From Tabrizicola oligotrophica (GTDB taxonomy: Bacteria > Pseudomonadota > Alphaproteobacteria > Rhodobacterales > Rhodobacteraceae): a DNA stretch of 64,000 nt. The position numbers were made by a program, and so were the translations under genes. Below are positions 52,028 to 61,790 of this stretch, piece by piece. The stretch lies in assembly GCF_011008935.1 (NCBI RefSeq), contig NZ_JAAIVJ010000002.1, forward strand, positions 124,001 to 188,000, read 5' to 3'. Each line of letters starts with the position of its first letter. Within the stretch, counting starts at the first letter, position 1. Below the pieces are notes generated by a model, which saw only the letters and a list, made by a program, of their open reading frames with translations, was not told the DNA's origin and made no database searches.

Positions 52028-52219
52028 CGGCGGCTCCTTGACTATCCGGTCAGATTGTCAGGGAGCGGTGGCGGCTTCAAGGGCTGCGGCGGGGGAAAGT
52101 CTTCAGCCGACTCATGCGGGTGTTGCGAAAAGACCTTCTTGCGGTCCACAACCTGCGCGGCCTTCCCTTTTGCGCCGCGGTGGGCGTAGGCTTGCGGCAC
52201 CAGCAAAAGGTTGCTTGCC

Positions 52220-52585
52220 ATGATCTATGCTCTCCTGATCCTCCTGGCCTGCCAGCTTGCCGGCGAGGCGGCGGCGCGCGGGCTGAACCTGCCGTTTCCC
52301 GGCCCGGTTCTGGGCATGGTGTTGCTGGTCGCGGCCCTGACGGCGCTGCCGAAGCTGGCCGATCTCTTGCGCCCGGTAACGTCCGGCATTCTTGGCCACA
52401 TGTCGCTCCTGTTCGTGCCGGCTGGGGTGGGTGTGGTTGGCCATTTCGCGGCTTTGGGCGGGCAGGGGCTTGGGCTGATGCTGGCGCTGGTCCTGTCCAC
52501 GGTTGCGGCGATTTCGGTGGGGGCGCTGACCTTTGTCACGGTGGCGCGGCTCACCGGGGCGGCGGAAGGGGCGCAGGATGACTGA
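52220..52585 (+). CDS. CidA/LrgA family membrane protein
   Basis: This 121-residue protein has four hydrophobic segments (YALLILLACQLAGEAAARGL; FPGPVLGMVLLVAAL; LLFVPAGVGVVGHF; LALVLSTVAAISVGALTFV) with the family PGPVLGM and VPAGVGV motifs. CidA/LrgA proteins are holin-like and, with LrgB, are tied to pyruvate uptake and cell lysis control. The ATG at 52220 follows AAAAGG. It overlaps lrgB by 8 nt. Confidence 0.9.
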   Translation: MIYALLILLACQLAGEAAARGLNLPFPGPVLGMVLLVAALTALPKLADLLRPVTSGILGHMSLLFVPAGVGVVGHFAALGGQGLGLMLALVLSTVAAISVGALTFVTVARLTGAAEGAQDD

Positions 52586-53294
52586 CTTCGCCGAAATCTG
52601 GAGCTATCTGTCGCGCGGGCCGCTCTTGTGGCTGACGGCGACGCTTGCGGCCTATGCGCTGGGCGATGCCTGCTTTCGGGCCGCCAATCGGGCTCCGATC
52701 GTCAATCCGGTGCTGATCGCCGTTGCCTGTCTTGCCGCGCTTCTGCACCTGACCGCGACGCCCTATGCCACCTATTTCGAAGGCGCGCAGTTCGTACATT
52801 TCCTGCTTGGGCCGGCCACCATTTCGCTGGCCCTGCCGCTGTGGGAAAACCTGCACCGCGTGCGGCGCGCGGCCTTGCCGCTGGGGGCGGCCCTGCTCGC
52901 CGGGTCGTTTACCGCGGTGGTCTCGGCACTGGCGGTCGCGCGAGCGATGGGGGTTGACAGAGCGGTGCTTGCCTCTCTTGCGCCGAAATCGGCCACCGCC
53001 CCGGTTGCCATCGGTATTTCGCAAAGCCTTGGCGGCTCGCCCACGCTGACGGCGGTTCTGGTGATCCTGACCGGGATCATCGGGGCGGTTGTCGCCACGC
53101 CCTTGCTGAACCTGTTGGGCCTGAAGGACTGGCGGGCGCGGGGCTTTGCGGTCGGGGTGGCGGCGCATGGCATCGGCACGGCGCGGGCTTTTCAGGTCAA
53201 CCCAACGGCCGGGGCTTTTGCCGGACTGGGCATGGGGCTGAATGCGATCCTGACCGCCGTTCTGGCCCCGATTGTTCTGGCGTGGTTCTTGTAA
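52578..53294 (+). CDS. LrgB family membrane protein
   Basis: This 238-residue protein has about seven membrane helices. It has NPVLIAVACLAALLHL, FLLGPATISLALPLWENLHR, LAPKSATAPVAIGISQSLGGSPTLTAVLVI and AHGIGTARAFQ, all typical of LrgB/CidB. It forms a two-gene operon with the LrgA gene. Confidence 0.93.
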   Translation: MTDFAEIWSYLSRGPLLWLTATLAAYALGDACFRAANRAPIVNPVLIAVACLAALLHLTATPYATYFEGAQFVHFLLGPATISLALPLWENLHRVRRAALPLGAALLAGSFTAVVSALAVARAMGVDRAVLASLAPKSATAPVAIGISQSLGGSPTLTAVLVILTGIIGAVVATPLLNLLGLKDWRARGFAVGVAAHGIGTARAFQVNPTAGAFAGLGMGLNAILTAVLAPIVLAWFL

Positions 53295-53323
53295 GGGGAG
53301 AGTCGGGCTGAAGCCCGGCCCTT
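53293..53323. terminator. Bidirectional hairpin between lrgB and rppH
   Basis: CGGGC (53304-53308), TGAA loop, GCCCG (53313-53317), with outer AAGGG (53293-53297) and CCCTT (53319-53323). It lies between convergent genes. Its core resembles the palindrome at 8759-8779. Confidence 0.5.
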
Positions 53324-53801
53324 ACGCCAGATAGGCCCGGAAACTACGCACCACTTCCTCGTAGACTGCGCGTTTGAAGGGCACGATGGCTTCGATCATC
53401 TCATCGGCCCCGATCCAGCGCCACTTGCTGAATTCGGGGTGGTCGGTGTCAATCTTCACCTGATCGTCGCGGCCAAGATAGCGGTACAGGAACCATTTCT
53501 GCTTTTGCCCGCGATATTTTCCGCCCCAGACCTGGCCCAGCAGGTCGGGCGGCAGGTCATAGGTCACCCAGCCATGGGTCTTGCCGATGAACTCCACCAG
53601 ATCGGCAGTGACGCCGGTCTCCTCCCGCAGTTCGCGCAGCGCCGCGGCGCGCGGCTTTTCGCCCTCGTCAATGCCGCCCTGCGGCATCTGCCAGGCGGGA
53701 ACCGGATTATCCAGCCGCTGGCCGCCAAAGATCAGCCCATCGGCGTTGATGAGCATGACACCCACGCAGGGGCGATAGGGCAGGGTTTCGGGGTCGATCA
53801 T
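53322..53801 (-). CDS. rppH: RNA 5'-pyrophosphohydrolase
   Basis: This 159-residue Nudix enzyme removes pyrophosphate from mRNA 5' ends or acts on dinucleoside polyphosphates. The Nudix box is intact: [20 protein letters not shown] then TGV, with all Glu in place, after WQMPQGG. The [33 protein letters not shown] region fits RppH/InvA. The ATG at 53801 is used. It lies 43 nt downstream of ctpA on the same strand. Confidence 0.93.
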   Translation of the reverse strand: MIDPETLPYRPCVGVMLINADGLIFGGQRLDNPVPAWQMPQGGIDEGEKPRAAALRELREETGVTADLVEFIGKTHGWVTYDLPPDLLGQVWGGKYRGQKQKWFLYRYLGRDDQVKIDTDHPEFSKWRWIGADEMIEAIVPFKRAVYEEVVRSFRAYLA

Positions 53802-53844
53802 GTCGGATCGGGCCGCCCGCCAACCGGGGCGGCCCCCTTTCACA

Positions 53845-55197
53845 TCAGGGTTTCGGAGCCACAGCCGCGAGGCCGCGCAGGATGTCCACCGCATAGGCCA
53901 GCTGGTAATCCTCATCGCGCAGCTTTGCGGCCTCTTCGGTGCGGGCGCGCTCTTCCTCCAGTTGCTTGCGTTCGTCCTCGGTCATCGAATCATTGCTGAT
54001 CGCGCCGCGCAGATCGGCTTCGGACCGCTCGTTGCGGGCCTCTTCCTCTTCGCGGGCCTTCTTTTCTTCCTCGGTCTCCAGCTCCACAAGCGGTTGGTTC
54101 ACCACGATGTCGGGCATCACGCCCAACGCCTGGATCGAGCGGCCCGACGGCGTGTAATAGCGCGCCGTGGTCAGGCGCATCGCCCCGTCGCCCTTCAGCG
54201 GGATCAGCGTCTGGACCGAGCCTTTGCCAAAGCTCTTGGTGCCGACAACGATGGCGCGGCGGTGGTCCTGCAAGGCACCCGTCACGATTTCCGAAGCCGA
54301 TGCGGACCCGCCGTTGATCAGCACGACAATCGGCTTGCCCTGCGCCAGATCGCCGGCTTCGGCGTTGAAGCGCTCACCCTCTTCGGGGTTGCGGCCGCGG
54401 GTCGAGACGATCTCGCCTTTTTCCAGGAAGGCATCCGACACCAGGATCGCCTGGTTCAAGAGCCCGCCGGGGTTGTTGCGCAGGTCGATGACGAAGCCGC
54501 TGACATTGTCCATGCCGCCGGCCTCGTCGACCATCTTCTTGATGCCGTCCTCGACGCCGGGATAGGTCTGGTCGTTGAAGGTGGAGATCCGCAGCACCAC
54601 CGTATTGCCCACCAGCCGCGGCTTCACGGCCACCATCTTGATGGTGTCACGGATGATCGAAACATCGAACGGCTCGTCCGTTCCTTCGCGCACCACCGTA
54701 ATGATGATTTCCGACCCGACCGGGCCGCGCATCTTGTCCACCGCCTCGTCCAGCGTCAGGCCCAGCACCGACTCGGCGTTGACATGGGTGATGAAGTCGC
54801 CGGCCTTGATGCCTGCCAGATCCGCAGGGGTGCCGTCCATCGGCGCCACGACCTTGACGAAGCCGTCTTCCTGCGTGACCTCGATGCCCAGCCCGCCGAA
54901 CTCGCCGCGGGTCTGTTCCTGCATGTCGTCGAAATCCTTCGCCGACAGATAGCTGGAATGCGGGTCAAGCGAGGTCAGCATGCCGTTGATCGCCGCTTCG
55001 ATCAGCTTTTCCGTGTCCACTTCCTCGACATATTGCGCGCGGATGCGTTCGAAGATGTCGCCGAAGAGATCGAGTTGTTCATAAACCGAGGTGGTCTTTT
55101 CCGCCTCTTGGGCGAGCAGCGGGCCAGCCACCTGTGTGGTCAGAATCACTCCCGCCAGCGCGCCGCCAAGGGCCGCCAATGCGAATTTCTTCTTCAA
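53845..55197 (-). CDS. ctpA: C-terminal processing protease, S41 family
   Basis: This 450-residue exported protease trims protein C-termini. It starts with TTG at 55197 ([19 protein letters not shown] signal), preceded by GGGGATTGAG; no closer ATG fits. A PDZ domain follows ([26 protein letters not shown]), and the Ser/Lys dyad lies in [16 protein letters not shown] and [12 protein letters not shown]. The end is a charged Glu/Arg-rich region. It lies 4 nt after envC, in a peptidoglycan operon. Confidence 0.93.
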   Translation of the reverse strand: MKKKFALAALGGALAGVILTTQVAGPLLAQEAEKTTSVYEQLDLFGDIFERIRAQYVEEVDTEKLIEAAINGMLTSLDPHSSYLSAKDFDDMQEQTRGEFGGLGIEVTQEDGFVKVVAPMDGTPADLAGIKAGDFITHVNAESVLGLTLDEAVDKMRGPVGSEIIITVVREGTDEPFDVSIIRDTIKMVAVKPRLVGNTVVLRISTFNDQTYPGVEDGIKKMVDEAGGMDNVSGFVIDLRNNPGGLLNQAILVSDAFLEKGEIVSTRGRNPEEGERFNAEAGDLAQGKPIVVLINGGSASASEIVTGALQDHRRAIVVGTKSFGKGSVQTLIPLKGDGAMRLTTARYYTPSGRSIQALGVMPDIVVNQPLVELETEEEKKAREEEEARNERSEADLRGAISNDSMTEDERKQLEEERARTEEAAKLRDEDYQLAYAVDILRGLAAVAPKP

Positions 55198-55201
55198 CGT
55201 C

Positions 55202-56323
55202 TCAATCCCCTGCTTTGGCCAGACCGGCGAACCATTCCATCGGGTCCACCGCATCGGCACCTTGCCTCAATTCCAAGTAAAGCGTTTCCGTGCCCGATAC
55301 GCCACTGCCATCTGTTGCAGGCACCAGAAACTCGTCGCCCGCCGCTTTTGTCCCGCCCATCAAGCCCAGAGCTGCCCCGCGGGCAACCACTTCGCCAACC
55401 GAGCCATACACCTGATCAAGCCCCGCGAGTACAAGAAGATAGCCGCCTCCGGGCTCGAGGATCATCACGTTTCCGTAGTCCAGCAACGGGCCGGCGTAGC
55501 GGATCGTCGCCGGCCATGGGCTGATGACCAGGGCACCGGGCCGCGTGGCCAGCGTCAGGCCGGGCCGGGTGACGCCGCGGGCGTCGGTCTCGTTGGGGGC
55601 AAGCAGGACGGTGCCAAGCACGGGAAGCGCAAGCTTGCCCTTCGCCTCGGCAAAACTGGTTGCGCCGGTATCGTCCAGCGCAAGGCCGGCGGCAAAGGCC
55701 TCCAGCGTGTCGGCGCTTTCCAGCAAGCCCTTCAGCACCTCGGGATCTTCGGTGAAGCGGCGCGGCAGGTCGGTGCGATCGGACATCGCCTGCGACAGCG
55801 CCGAACGCGCCTCTTGCGCGGTGGTGAGGCCCCTGGTCAGCGTCTCGCCCGCCGCCAGCTGCAAGGCGCGCAGGTCGCGCAGTTCCGTCAGATCCGCGCG
55901 CAGGGTTTCTGCCTCGGCCTGCAGAGCCGGCGTGACGTCGGCCAGCATCATGCCCGAGCGCACCGTGCCAAGCGGGCCAGTCGGGTGCATGAGCAGAAGC
56001 GGGCCGGGCTCGGCCTCGATGGTGGACAGAACGCCCAGAAGCTGCGCGATGCGGTCGCGTTTGGTCTGGAATTGCAGGGCCAGCGCCTCTTGGCGCAGTT
56101 CGGCTTGCCGCAAGGCCTCGCGCAGCGCACCCAGCCCTTCCTCATAGGCGCGAATGGTGCTGGTCAGCGCGGCGACCCGGTCCTTGGCTCCCTGTGCCTC
56201 GTCCAGCGCCTGCACCGAGGCTTGCAGGGCGGCGCTGGCGCTGGCCGCATCCTCGGCCACGCCGGCGCTGGCCGCTTCGGCGGTCAGGGCAAGGCACAGG
56301 CCAAGGGCGGCGGCGCGGATCAT
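55202..56323 (-). CDS. EnvC-like murein hydrolase activator
   Basis: This 373-residue protein has a signal peptide (RAAALGLCLALTAEAASAG), a long coiled coil (about residues 25-200) and a C-terminal LytM/M23-like domain with DYGNVMILEPGGGYLLVLAGLDQVYG and TLYLELRQGADAVDPMEWF. The usual metal His residues are absent in what I read, as in EnvC, which activates amidases rather than cutting. It overlaps gpmI by 4 nt and precedes ctpA. Confidence 0.88.
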   Translation of the reverse strand: MIRAAALGLCLALTAEAASAGVAEDAASASAALQASVQALDEAQGAKDRVAALTSTIRAYEEGLGALREALRQAELRQEALALQFQTKRDRIAQLLGVLSTIEAEPGPLLLMHPTGPLGTVRSGMMLADVTPALQAEAETLRADLTELRDLRALQLAAGETLTRGLTTAQEARSALSQAMSDRTDLPRRFTEDPEVLKGLLESADTLEAFAAGLALDDTGATSFAEAKGKLALPVLGTVLLAPNETDARGVTRPGLTLATRPGALVISPWPATIRYAGPLLDYGNVMILEPGGGYLLVLAGLDQVYGSVGEVVARGAALGLMGGTKAAGDEFLVPATDGSGVSGTETLYLELRQGADAVDPMEWFAGLAKAGD

Positions 56324-57843
56324 GCGATCAGGCTTTCCCCTGTCATTTCCGGTGGTTGGGGCAGGCCCATCAGCTGCAGGACCGTCGGTGCAAGGTCGGC
56401 CAGCCGCCCCCCCTCGCGCAGTCGCGCACCGGGCGGGCCGCCGACAAGGATCACCGGAACCGGGTTCACCGTATGTGCGGTGTGCGGACCGCCGGTCACC
56501 GGATCAACCATCATCTCGCAATTGCCGTGGTCTGCGGTGACGATCATCGCCCCGCCCTTGGCCTCAAGCGCCTTGAGCGCCCGGCCAAGGCCCTGATCCA
56601 CCGCCTCGCAGGCCTTGATGGCGGCGGGCAGGCTGCCGGTGTGGCCCACCATGTCGGGGTTGGCAAAGTTGACCACGATCAGGTCAAAGCCGCGCTGGAT
56701 GGCGCTGACGAGATGGTCGGCCACTTCGCCCGCGCTCATTTCGGGTTGCAGGTCATAGGTGGCGACTTTGGGCGAGGCTGGCATGGCACGTTCTTCGCCG
56801 TCAAAAGGCACTTCGCGCCCACCGTTCAGGAAGAAGGTGACATGCGGGTATTTCTCGGTCTCGGCCAGCCGGAACTGGGTCAGTCCCTGCTTGGCCACCC
56901 ATTCGCCAAGGCAATTCACGATCACCCGCTTGGGAAAGGCGGTGGCCATATAGGCATTGTGGCCGGTGGAATATTCCACCATGCCGAGCATCGCCGACCA
57001 TGCCGGGCGCTTGCCGGTGGCGAACCCGCCAAACTCCGGCTGACCCAGCGCCGCCAGAATTTCCCGCGCCCGGTCGGCGCGGAAGTTCAGGCAGAACACC
57101 CCGTCGCCATCCTTGGCCCCGGCATAGCCGCCGATCACGGTCGGGGCGAGGAATTCATCGGTTTCCTCCTTGGCATAGGACAGCTTTACAGCTTCCGACG
57201 CCGTCGCGGCATGGGTTTCCGAACGGGCATTCACCATCGCCTCATAGGCGCGCGAAACCCGCTCCCAGCGGTTGTCGCGATCCATCGCCCAATAGCGGCC
57301 GATCACGGTCGCCACCCGCGCTCCGGCGGGCAGAGCGGCCTCCAGATCGGCGACATGGGTGACGGCCGAGGATGGCGCCACGTCGCGCCCGTCGGTAATG
57401 GCGTGCAACGCCACCGGCAGGCCAAGCGCGGTCAAGGCACGGCAGGCGGCGATGACATGGCTGATATGGCCATGCACCCCGCCATCGGACACCACGCCCA
57501 TCAGATGCGCCGTTCCGCCCGCCGCCTTGACCTTTGCGGCAAAGGCCAGCAGCGCCTCGTTCCGGGCGAAAGAGCCGTCCTCGACCGCCAGATCAATCGC
57601 GCCAAGGTCCATCGCCACCACCCGACCCGCACCGATGTTGGTATGGCCAACCTCGGAATTGCCCATCTGCCCGGTGGGCAGGCCGACATCGGGGCCGAAG
57701 GTGGTCAGCGTGGCATGCGGGCAGGTTGCCCAGAGCCGGTTGAAGTTCGGCACCTTCGCCTGCGCGGGGGCCGATGTCGCCGGATCGGGGCCAATGCCCC
57801 AGCCGTCGAGAATGCACAGAACAACCGGGTTACGCGCGATCAT
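56320..57843 (-). CDS. gpmI: Cofactor-independent phosphoglycerate mutase
   Basis: This 507-residue enzyme interconverts 2- and 3-phosphoglycerate in glycolysis. It has metal ligand Asp13 in VLCILDGWGIG, Ser63 in MGNSEVGHTNIGAG, FRADRAREILAAL, NFANPDMVGHTG, and the C-terminal TADHGNCEMMVDP. Its stop overlaps the envC start (ATGA). The gpmI-envC-ctpA order is conserved in alphaproteobacteria. Confidence 0.97.
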   Translation of the reverse strand: MIARNPVVLCILDGWGIGPDPATSAPAQAKVPNFNRLWATCPHATLTTFGPDVGLPTGQMGNSEVGHTNIGAGRVVAMDLGAIDLAVEDGSFARNEALLAFAAKVKAAGGTAHLMGVVSDGGVHGHISHVIAACRALTALGLPVALHAITDGRDVAPSSAVTHVADLEAALPAGARVATVIGRYWAMDRDNRWERVSRAYEAMVNARSETHAATASEAVKLSYAKEETDEFLAPTVIGGYAGAKDGDGVFCLNFRADRAREILAALGQPEFGGFATGKRPAWSAMLGMVEYSTGHNAYMATAFPKRVIVNCLGEWVAKQGLTQFRLAETEKYPHVTFFLNGGREVPFDGEERAMPASPKVATYDLQPEMSAGEVADHLVSAIQRGFDLIVVNFANPDMVGHTGSLPAAIKACEAVDQGLGRALKALEAKGGAMIVTADHGNCEMMVDPVTGGPHTAHTVNPVPVILVGGPPGARLREGGRLADLAPTVLQLMGLPQPPEMTGESLIA

Positions 57844-57901
57844 CTGCCGGACCTTTCCTTGCTTGCCCCGCTTCTAGCGCTCCACGGGCCAAGGGGCAAT
57901 G

Positions 57902-58732
57902 TCAGCCGCGTGCAAGCACCCAGTCCAGCGCCCGTGTGGGCAGCAAGCGGCGCGCCAGGCCGGCGATATGGGTGGGGACCGTGACGTAATAGCGCGCGCG
58001 CGGGCGGCGGGTTTCAAGCGCATGGATCAGCTTCCGCGTCACCGCCGCGGGCGGCAGCTCAAAGCTGTCGGGCTTGGTCTTCACGCCGTAAAGCCGTCCT
58101 CGCAACGAACTGTATTCCTCGCGCCGGGCCGAGTTTTCCCAGTCGACCCACTTTTCGAAATGCGGAATTGCCTTGGCGCGGATCTCGGTGCCGATCGGGC
58201 CGGGTTCGATCAGGATCACCTCGATGCCGGTGCCGGCCATCTCGAAGCGCAGGACATCGGTCAGGCCCTCCATCGCGAATTTGGTCGCAACATAGGCGCC
58301 GCGCCATTTTGCGCCGACAAGGCCCAGCACCGAGGAGCAGTTGACGATGCGGCCATGGCCCTGCGCCCGCATGGCAGGGATCAGACGGCGCGTCAGGTCG
58401 TGATAGCCGAAAAGGTTGGTCTCGAAGATCTCGCGCAGCGCACCGCGCGGCAGGTCTTCCACAGCGCCGGGACAAGCGAAGGCGCCGTTGTTGTAAAGCG
58501 CGTCCAGAGTGCCGCCAGTGCGCGCCAGGGTTTCGGCGACGGCGGTCGTGATGCTGGCCTCATCGGCATAATCCAGCACGAAGCTTTCCAGCCCCTCGCC
58601 CCGCAGCCGGGCGCAATCGCCCTCCTGGCGGCAGGTGGCAAAGACCCGCCAGCCGCGCTTGTGCAGCGCATGGGCGGCGTCATAGCCGATGCCAGACGAA
58701 CAGCCGGTGATCAGAATGGAACGCTGCATCAT
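57902..58732 (-). CDS. Short-chain dehydrogenase/reductase
   Basis: This 276-residue NAD(P)-dependent oxidoreductase has the cofactor motif ITGCSSGIGYDAAHAL, then LYNNGAF, NCSSVLG with catalytic Ser, and YVATKFAMEG with the Tyr-x-x-x-Lys pair. The C-terminus is longer than minimal SDRs and has a basic region (VTRKLIHALETRRPRARYYV). The substrate is unknown. It lies 58 nt upstream of gpmI on the same strand. Confidence 0.9.
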   Translation of the reverse strand: MMQRSILITGCSSGIGYDAAHALHKRGWRVFATCRQEGDCARLRGEGLESFVLDYADEASITTAVAETLARTGGTLDALYNNGAFACPGAVEDLPRGALREIFETNLFGYHDLTRRLIPAMRAQGHGRIVNCSSVLGLVGAKWRGAYVATKFAMEGLTDVLRFEMAGTGIEVILIEPGPIGTEIRAKAIPHFEKWVDWENSARREEYSSLRGRLYGVKTKPDSFELPPAAVTRKLIHALETRRPRARYYVTVPTHIAGLARRLLPTRALDWVLARG

Positions 58733-58813
58733 GCCTCCGTGACTACGGGGCAGGGTCTAGGCGCTAACGGTGCCGGTGGGAAGGCGCGGAATGCAAAGGA
58801 CATGTATGGTGGG

Positions 58814-59278
58814 TTACTCGGTCAACAGGCGCGCAGCGACATAGCCTTGCAGCCCGTCGCCTTCGATGCGGATCAGCGACCAGCCATCCGGGCTGTCGGC
58901 GGGAACCAGCACCAGAACCGCTTCGCCGCGGGGCAGGCGGTCAATCACGGCGTGATCCTTGCCCGGACCTTCGCGGACATTCACGCTGGCGGCGTTGACA
59001 TAGAAGATCTGGCCCTCCGGCGGGGTTTGCGGGGCACTTTCGGGGGTTGCCGGAAGGGCCGCTGCAGGACCGGACATCAGCGGTTTTTCAGGGGCAAAGG
59101 AGGTTTCCCTGACCTGCGGTTCAGCGGCTTGACTCGGGGCCGCCGTGATGGCCGCTTCTGCGGCAAGGCGTTCGGTGCTGGCCTGCATCAGGCCAAAGCG
59201 CAGCTGCCCGCGATCCTGACCGCCGATCAAGAAGGCTGCGTAAATCGCTGCGCAAAGCAATGCGGTCAACCGAAACAT
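58814..59278 (-). CDS. Secreted or membrane-anchored SH3 domain protein
   Basis: This 154-residue protein has an N-terminal signal or anchor ([19 protein letters not shown]), a low-complexity Ala/Pro/Glu linker, and a C-terminal bacterial SH3 domain: [32 protein letters not shown], then [20 protein letters not shown] in outline. SH3b domains often bind cell-wall peptides. It is divergent from parC. Confidence 0.82.
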   Translation of the reverse strand: MFRLTALLCAAIYAAFLIGGQDRGQLRFGLMQASTERLAAEAAITAAPSQAAEPQVRETSFAPEKPLMSGPAAALPATPESAPQTPPEGQIFYVNAASVNVREGPGKDHAVIDRLPRGEAVLVLVPADSPDGWSLIRIEGDGLQGYVAARLLTE

Positions 59279-59417
59279 ATCCGCCCCATTCACTCTAATA
59301 CCCAAGAATCTATCACGATTCGTCCCGGCCTTGAGTGGAAAGAATCCGCAATCTTCCCCCTTCGCAGCGACCCGACTTTTTTTCCGACTGGACCGCCGCG
59401 CTGGTCTTGCATACACA

Positions 59418-59427
59418 ACATGCATGT
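59418..59427. other. 10-bp palindrome overlapping parC start
   Basis: ACATGCATGT is a perfect palindrome that includes the first codon of parC. No ribosome-binding site is visible before the ATG at 59424, so the start may be leaderless, or the palindrome may block initiation when bound or folded. Confidence 0.3.
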
Positions 59428-61727
59428 CCACGCCTGATGATGACGACAATATCCAGCCGATGACGGTGTCGGAGCCGCTCAGCCGCGCCATTGGCGAGCG
59501 GTATCTGACCTATGCGCTGTCGACCATCATGCACCGCGCCTTGCCGGACGCCCGCGACGGGCTGAAACCGGTGCATCGCCGCATCCTTTATGCCATGCGC
59601 GAACTGCGGCTGACCGCCACCTCGGCCTTCCGCAAATCGGCCAAGATTTCGGGCGATGTGATGGGCAACTATCACCCCCACGGCGATGCCGCGATCTATG
59701 ATGCGATGGCGCGTCTGGCGCAGGATTTCAACGTGCGCTACCCGCTGGTCGACGGGCAGGGCAACTTCGGCAACATCGACGGCGACAATCCGGCGGCCTC
59801 GCGCTATACCGAGGCCCGCCTGACTGCGATTGCCGAAACGCTGATGGAAGGTCTGGCAGAAAACGCCGTCGACTTCCGCCCGAATTACGATGGCACGCTG
59901 GAAGAGCCGGTGGTGATGCCGGCGGCCTTCCCGAACCTTCTGGCCAATGGATCAAGCGGCATTGCGGTCGGCATGGCGACGAACATCCCGCCGCATAATC
60001 TTGATGAGCTGATCCAGGGCTGCCATGCGCTGCTGAAAGACCCCGAAACCAGCGACGAGGCGCTTGTAGGCCTGATTCCGGGGCCGGATTTCCCGACCGG
60101 CGGCGTCATCATCGAAAGCCGCGAGGCCATTCTGGACGCCTACCGCAGCGGACGCGGGTCGTTCCGCACCCGGGCGAAATGGCAGGTGGAGGATCTGGGC
60201 CGCGGAACCTGGCAGATCATTGTCACCGAGATTCCCTATCAGGTGCAGAAGTCGAAGCTGATCGAGAAGCTGGCCGAACTGGTGAACCTGAAAAAGGTGC
60301 CGCTTCTGGCCGACGTGCGCGATGAATCCGCCGACGACATTCGCATCGTGCTGGAGCCGCGTTCGCGCACCGTCGATCCCGAAGTGCTGATGGCGGCGTT
60401 GTTCCGTACGTCCGATCTGGAAAGCCGGTTCAGCCTGAACATGAACGTGCTGATCGACGGCAAGGTGCCGAAGGTCTGCTCGCTCAAGGAAGTCTTGCGG
60501 GCCTTCCTTGACCACCGGCGCGAGGTGCTGCGCCGCCGGTCGGAACACCGGGTCGAGAAGATCGACGCGCGGCTGGAGGTGCTGGAAGGCTTCATCATCA
60601 CCTTCCTGAACCTTGACCGGGTGATCGACATCATCCGCTATGACGCCGATCCCAAGCGCGCCCTGATGGCCGAAGACTGGGGCAAGACCCATGCTCGCGC
60701 CAGTTCGGAAAAGGACTATGTCTCGCCCAAGCCGGGCGAGGGCGAACTTTCCGAAGTGCAGGCCGAGGCCATTCTCAACATGCGCCTGCGCAGCTTGCGC
60801 CGGCTTGAGGAGATGGAGCTGATCGCCGAGCGTGACGCCTTGATGAAGGAACGCGCCGATCTGGCCGACCTTCTGGAAAGCGACCGGCGGCAGTGGAAGC
60901 AGATCGGGGTGGAGCTGGAAGCCATCCGCAAGCAGTTCGGCAAGGACACCGTTCTGGGTGCCCGCCGCACCAGCTTTGCCGATGCCGGCGAGGTCGAGGA
61001 AGTCAGCTACGAGGCAATGATCGAGCGCGAGCCGATCACCGTGATCTGTTCGCAGATGGGCTGGATCCGCGCCATGAAGGGCCATGTCGATCTGGCCGCC
61101 GAGCAGAAGTTCAAGGACGGTGACGGGCCGCGCTTTGCCTTCCATGCCGAGACGACCGACAAGATCATCCTCATCGCCGCCAATGGCCGGTTCTTCACGC
61201 TTCTCGGCGCCAACCTGCCCGGCGGGCGCGGCATGGGCGAGCCGGTGCGGCTGATGGTCGATCTGGCCAACGATACCGAGATCGTCGATCTGGTGATCCA
61301 CCGGGCCGGAGAGAAATGGCTGATCGCCTCCAGCGCCGGCGACGGGTTCATCCTGCCGTCCGACGAGGTGGTGGCGCAGACCAAAGCCGGCAAGCAGGTG
61401 CAGACGCTGGGGGCCGGCGTCAAGACCGTGCTTTGCCGCCGCGCCGCAGGCGATGCCGTAGCAGTGGTCGGCGACAACCGCAAGATGCTGGTCTTCCCGC
61501 TGGCCGACTTGCCGGAAATGGCCAAGGGCAAGGGCGTGCGGCTGCAGAAATACAAGGATGGCGGGCTGAGCGATGCCACCACCTTCACGCTGGCTTCCGG
61601 CCTGTCGTGGAAGGACCCGGCGGGCCGCACCCGGACAGAAACCGACTTGTCGGAATGGCAAGCGGCGCGGGCCACCGCCGGCCGCATGGCGCCTCGCGGC
61701 TTCCCGCGCGACAACCGGTTCACCTGA
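59424..61727 (+). CDS. parC: DNA topoisomerase IV subunit A
   Basis: This 767-residue type IIA subunit cuts and passes DNA with ParE to unlink daughter chromosomes. The catalytic Tyr128 is in [45 protein letters not shown] and [12 protein letters not shown] are conserved. The C-terminal beta-pinwheel is short ([16 protein letters not shown]), as in ParC rather than GyrA. The ATG at 59424 gives the family N-terminus. Confidence 0.95.
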   Translation: MSTPDDDDNIQPMTVSEPLSRAIGERYLTYALSTIMHRALPDARDGLKPVHRRILYAMRELRLTATSAFRKSAKISGDVMGNYHPHGDAAIYDAMARLAQDFNVRYPLVDGQGNFGNIDGDNPAASRYTEARLTAIAETLMEGLAENAVDFRPNYDGTLEEPVVMPAAFPNLLANGSSGIAVGMATNIPPHNLDELIQGCHALLKDPETSDEALVGLIPGPDFPTGGVIIESREAILDAYRSGRGSFRTRAKWQVEDLGRGTWQIIVTEIPYQVQKSKLIEKLAELVNLKKVPLLADVRDESADDIRIVLEPRSRTVDPEVLMAALFRTSDLESRFSLNMNVLIDGKVPKVCSLKEVLRAFLDHRREVLRRRSEHRVEKIDARLEVLEGFIITFLNLDRVIDIIRYDADPKRALMAEDWGKTHARASSEKDYVSPKPGEGELSEVQAEAILNMRLRSLRRLEEMELIAERDALMKERADLADLLESDRRQWKQIGVELEAIRKQFGKDTVLGARRTSFADAGEVEEVSYEAMIEREPITVICSQMGWIRAMKGHVDLAAEQKFKDGDGPRFAFHAETTDKIILIAANGRFFTLLGANLPGGRGMGEPVRLMVDLANDTEIVDLVIHRAGEKWLIASSAGDGFILPSDEVVAQTKAGKQVQTLGAGVKTVLCRRAAGDAVAVVGDNRKMLVFPLADLPEMAKGKGVRLQKYKDGGLSDATTFTLASGLSWKDPAGRTRTETDLSEWQAARATAGRMAPRGFPRDNRFT

Positions 61728-61790
61728 GACGCTCGTCGTCGGCCTGCGGCTGCTCTTCGCGGGAGCGGGCCGTCTTCCCACCTCTCCCGT

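Noticed and set aside
59952-61781. 609-codon minus-strand frame opposite parC
   Set aside because: No motif, composition typical of antisense, and parC is certain.
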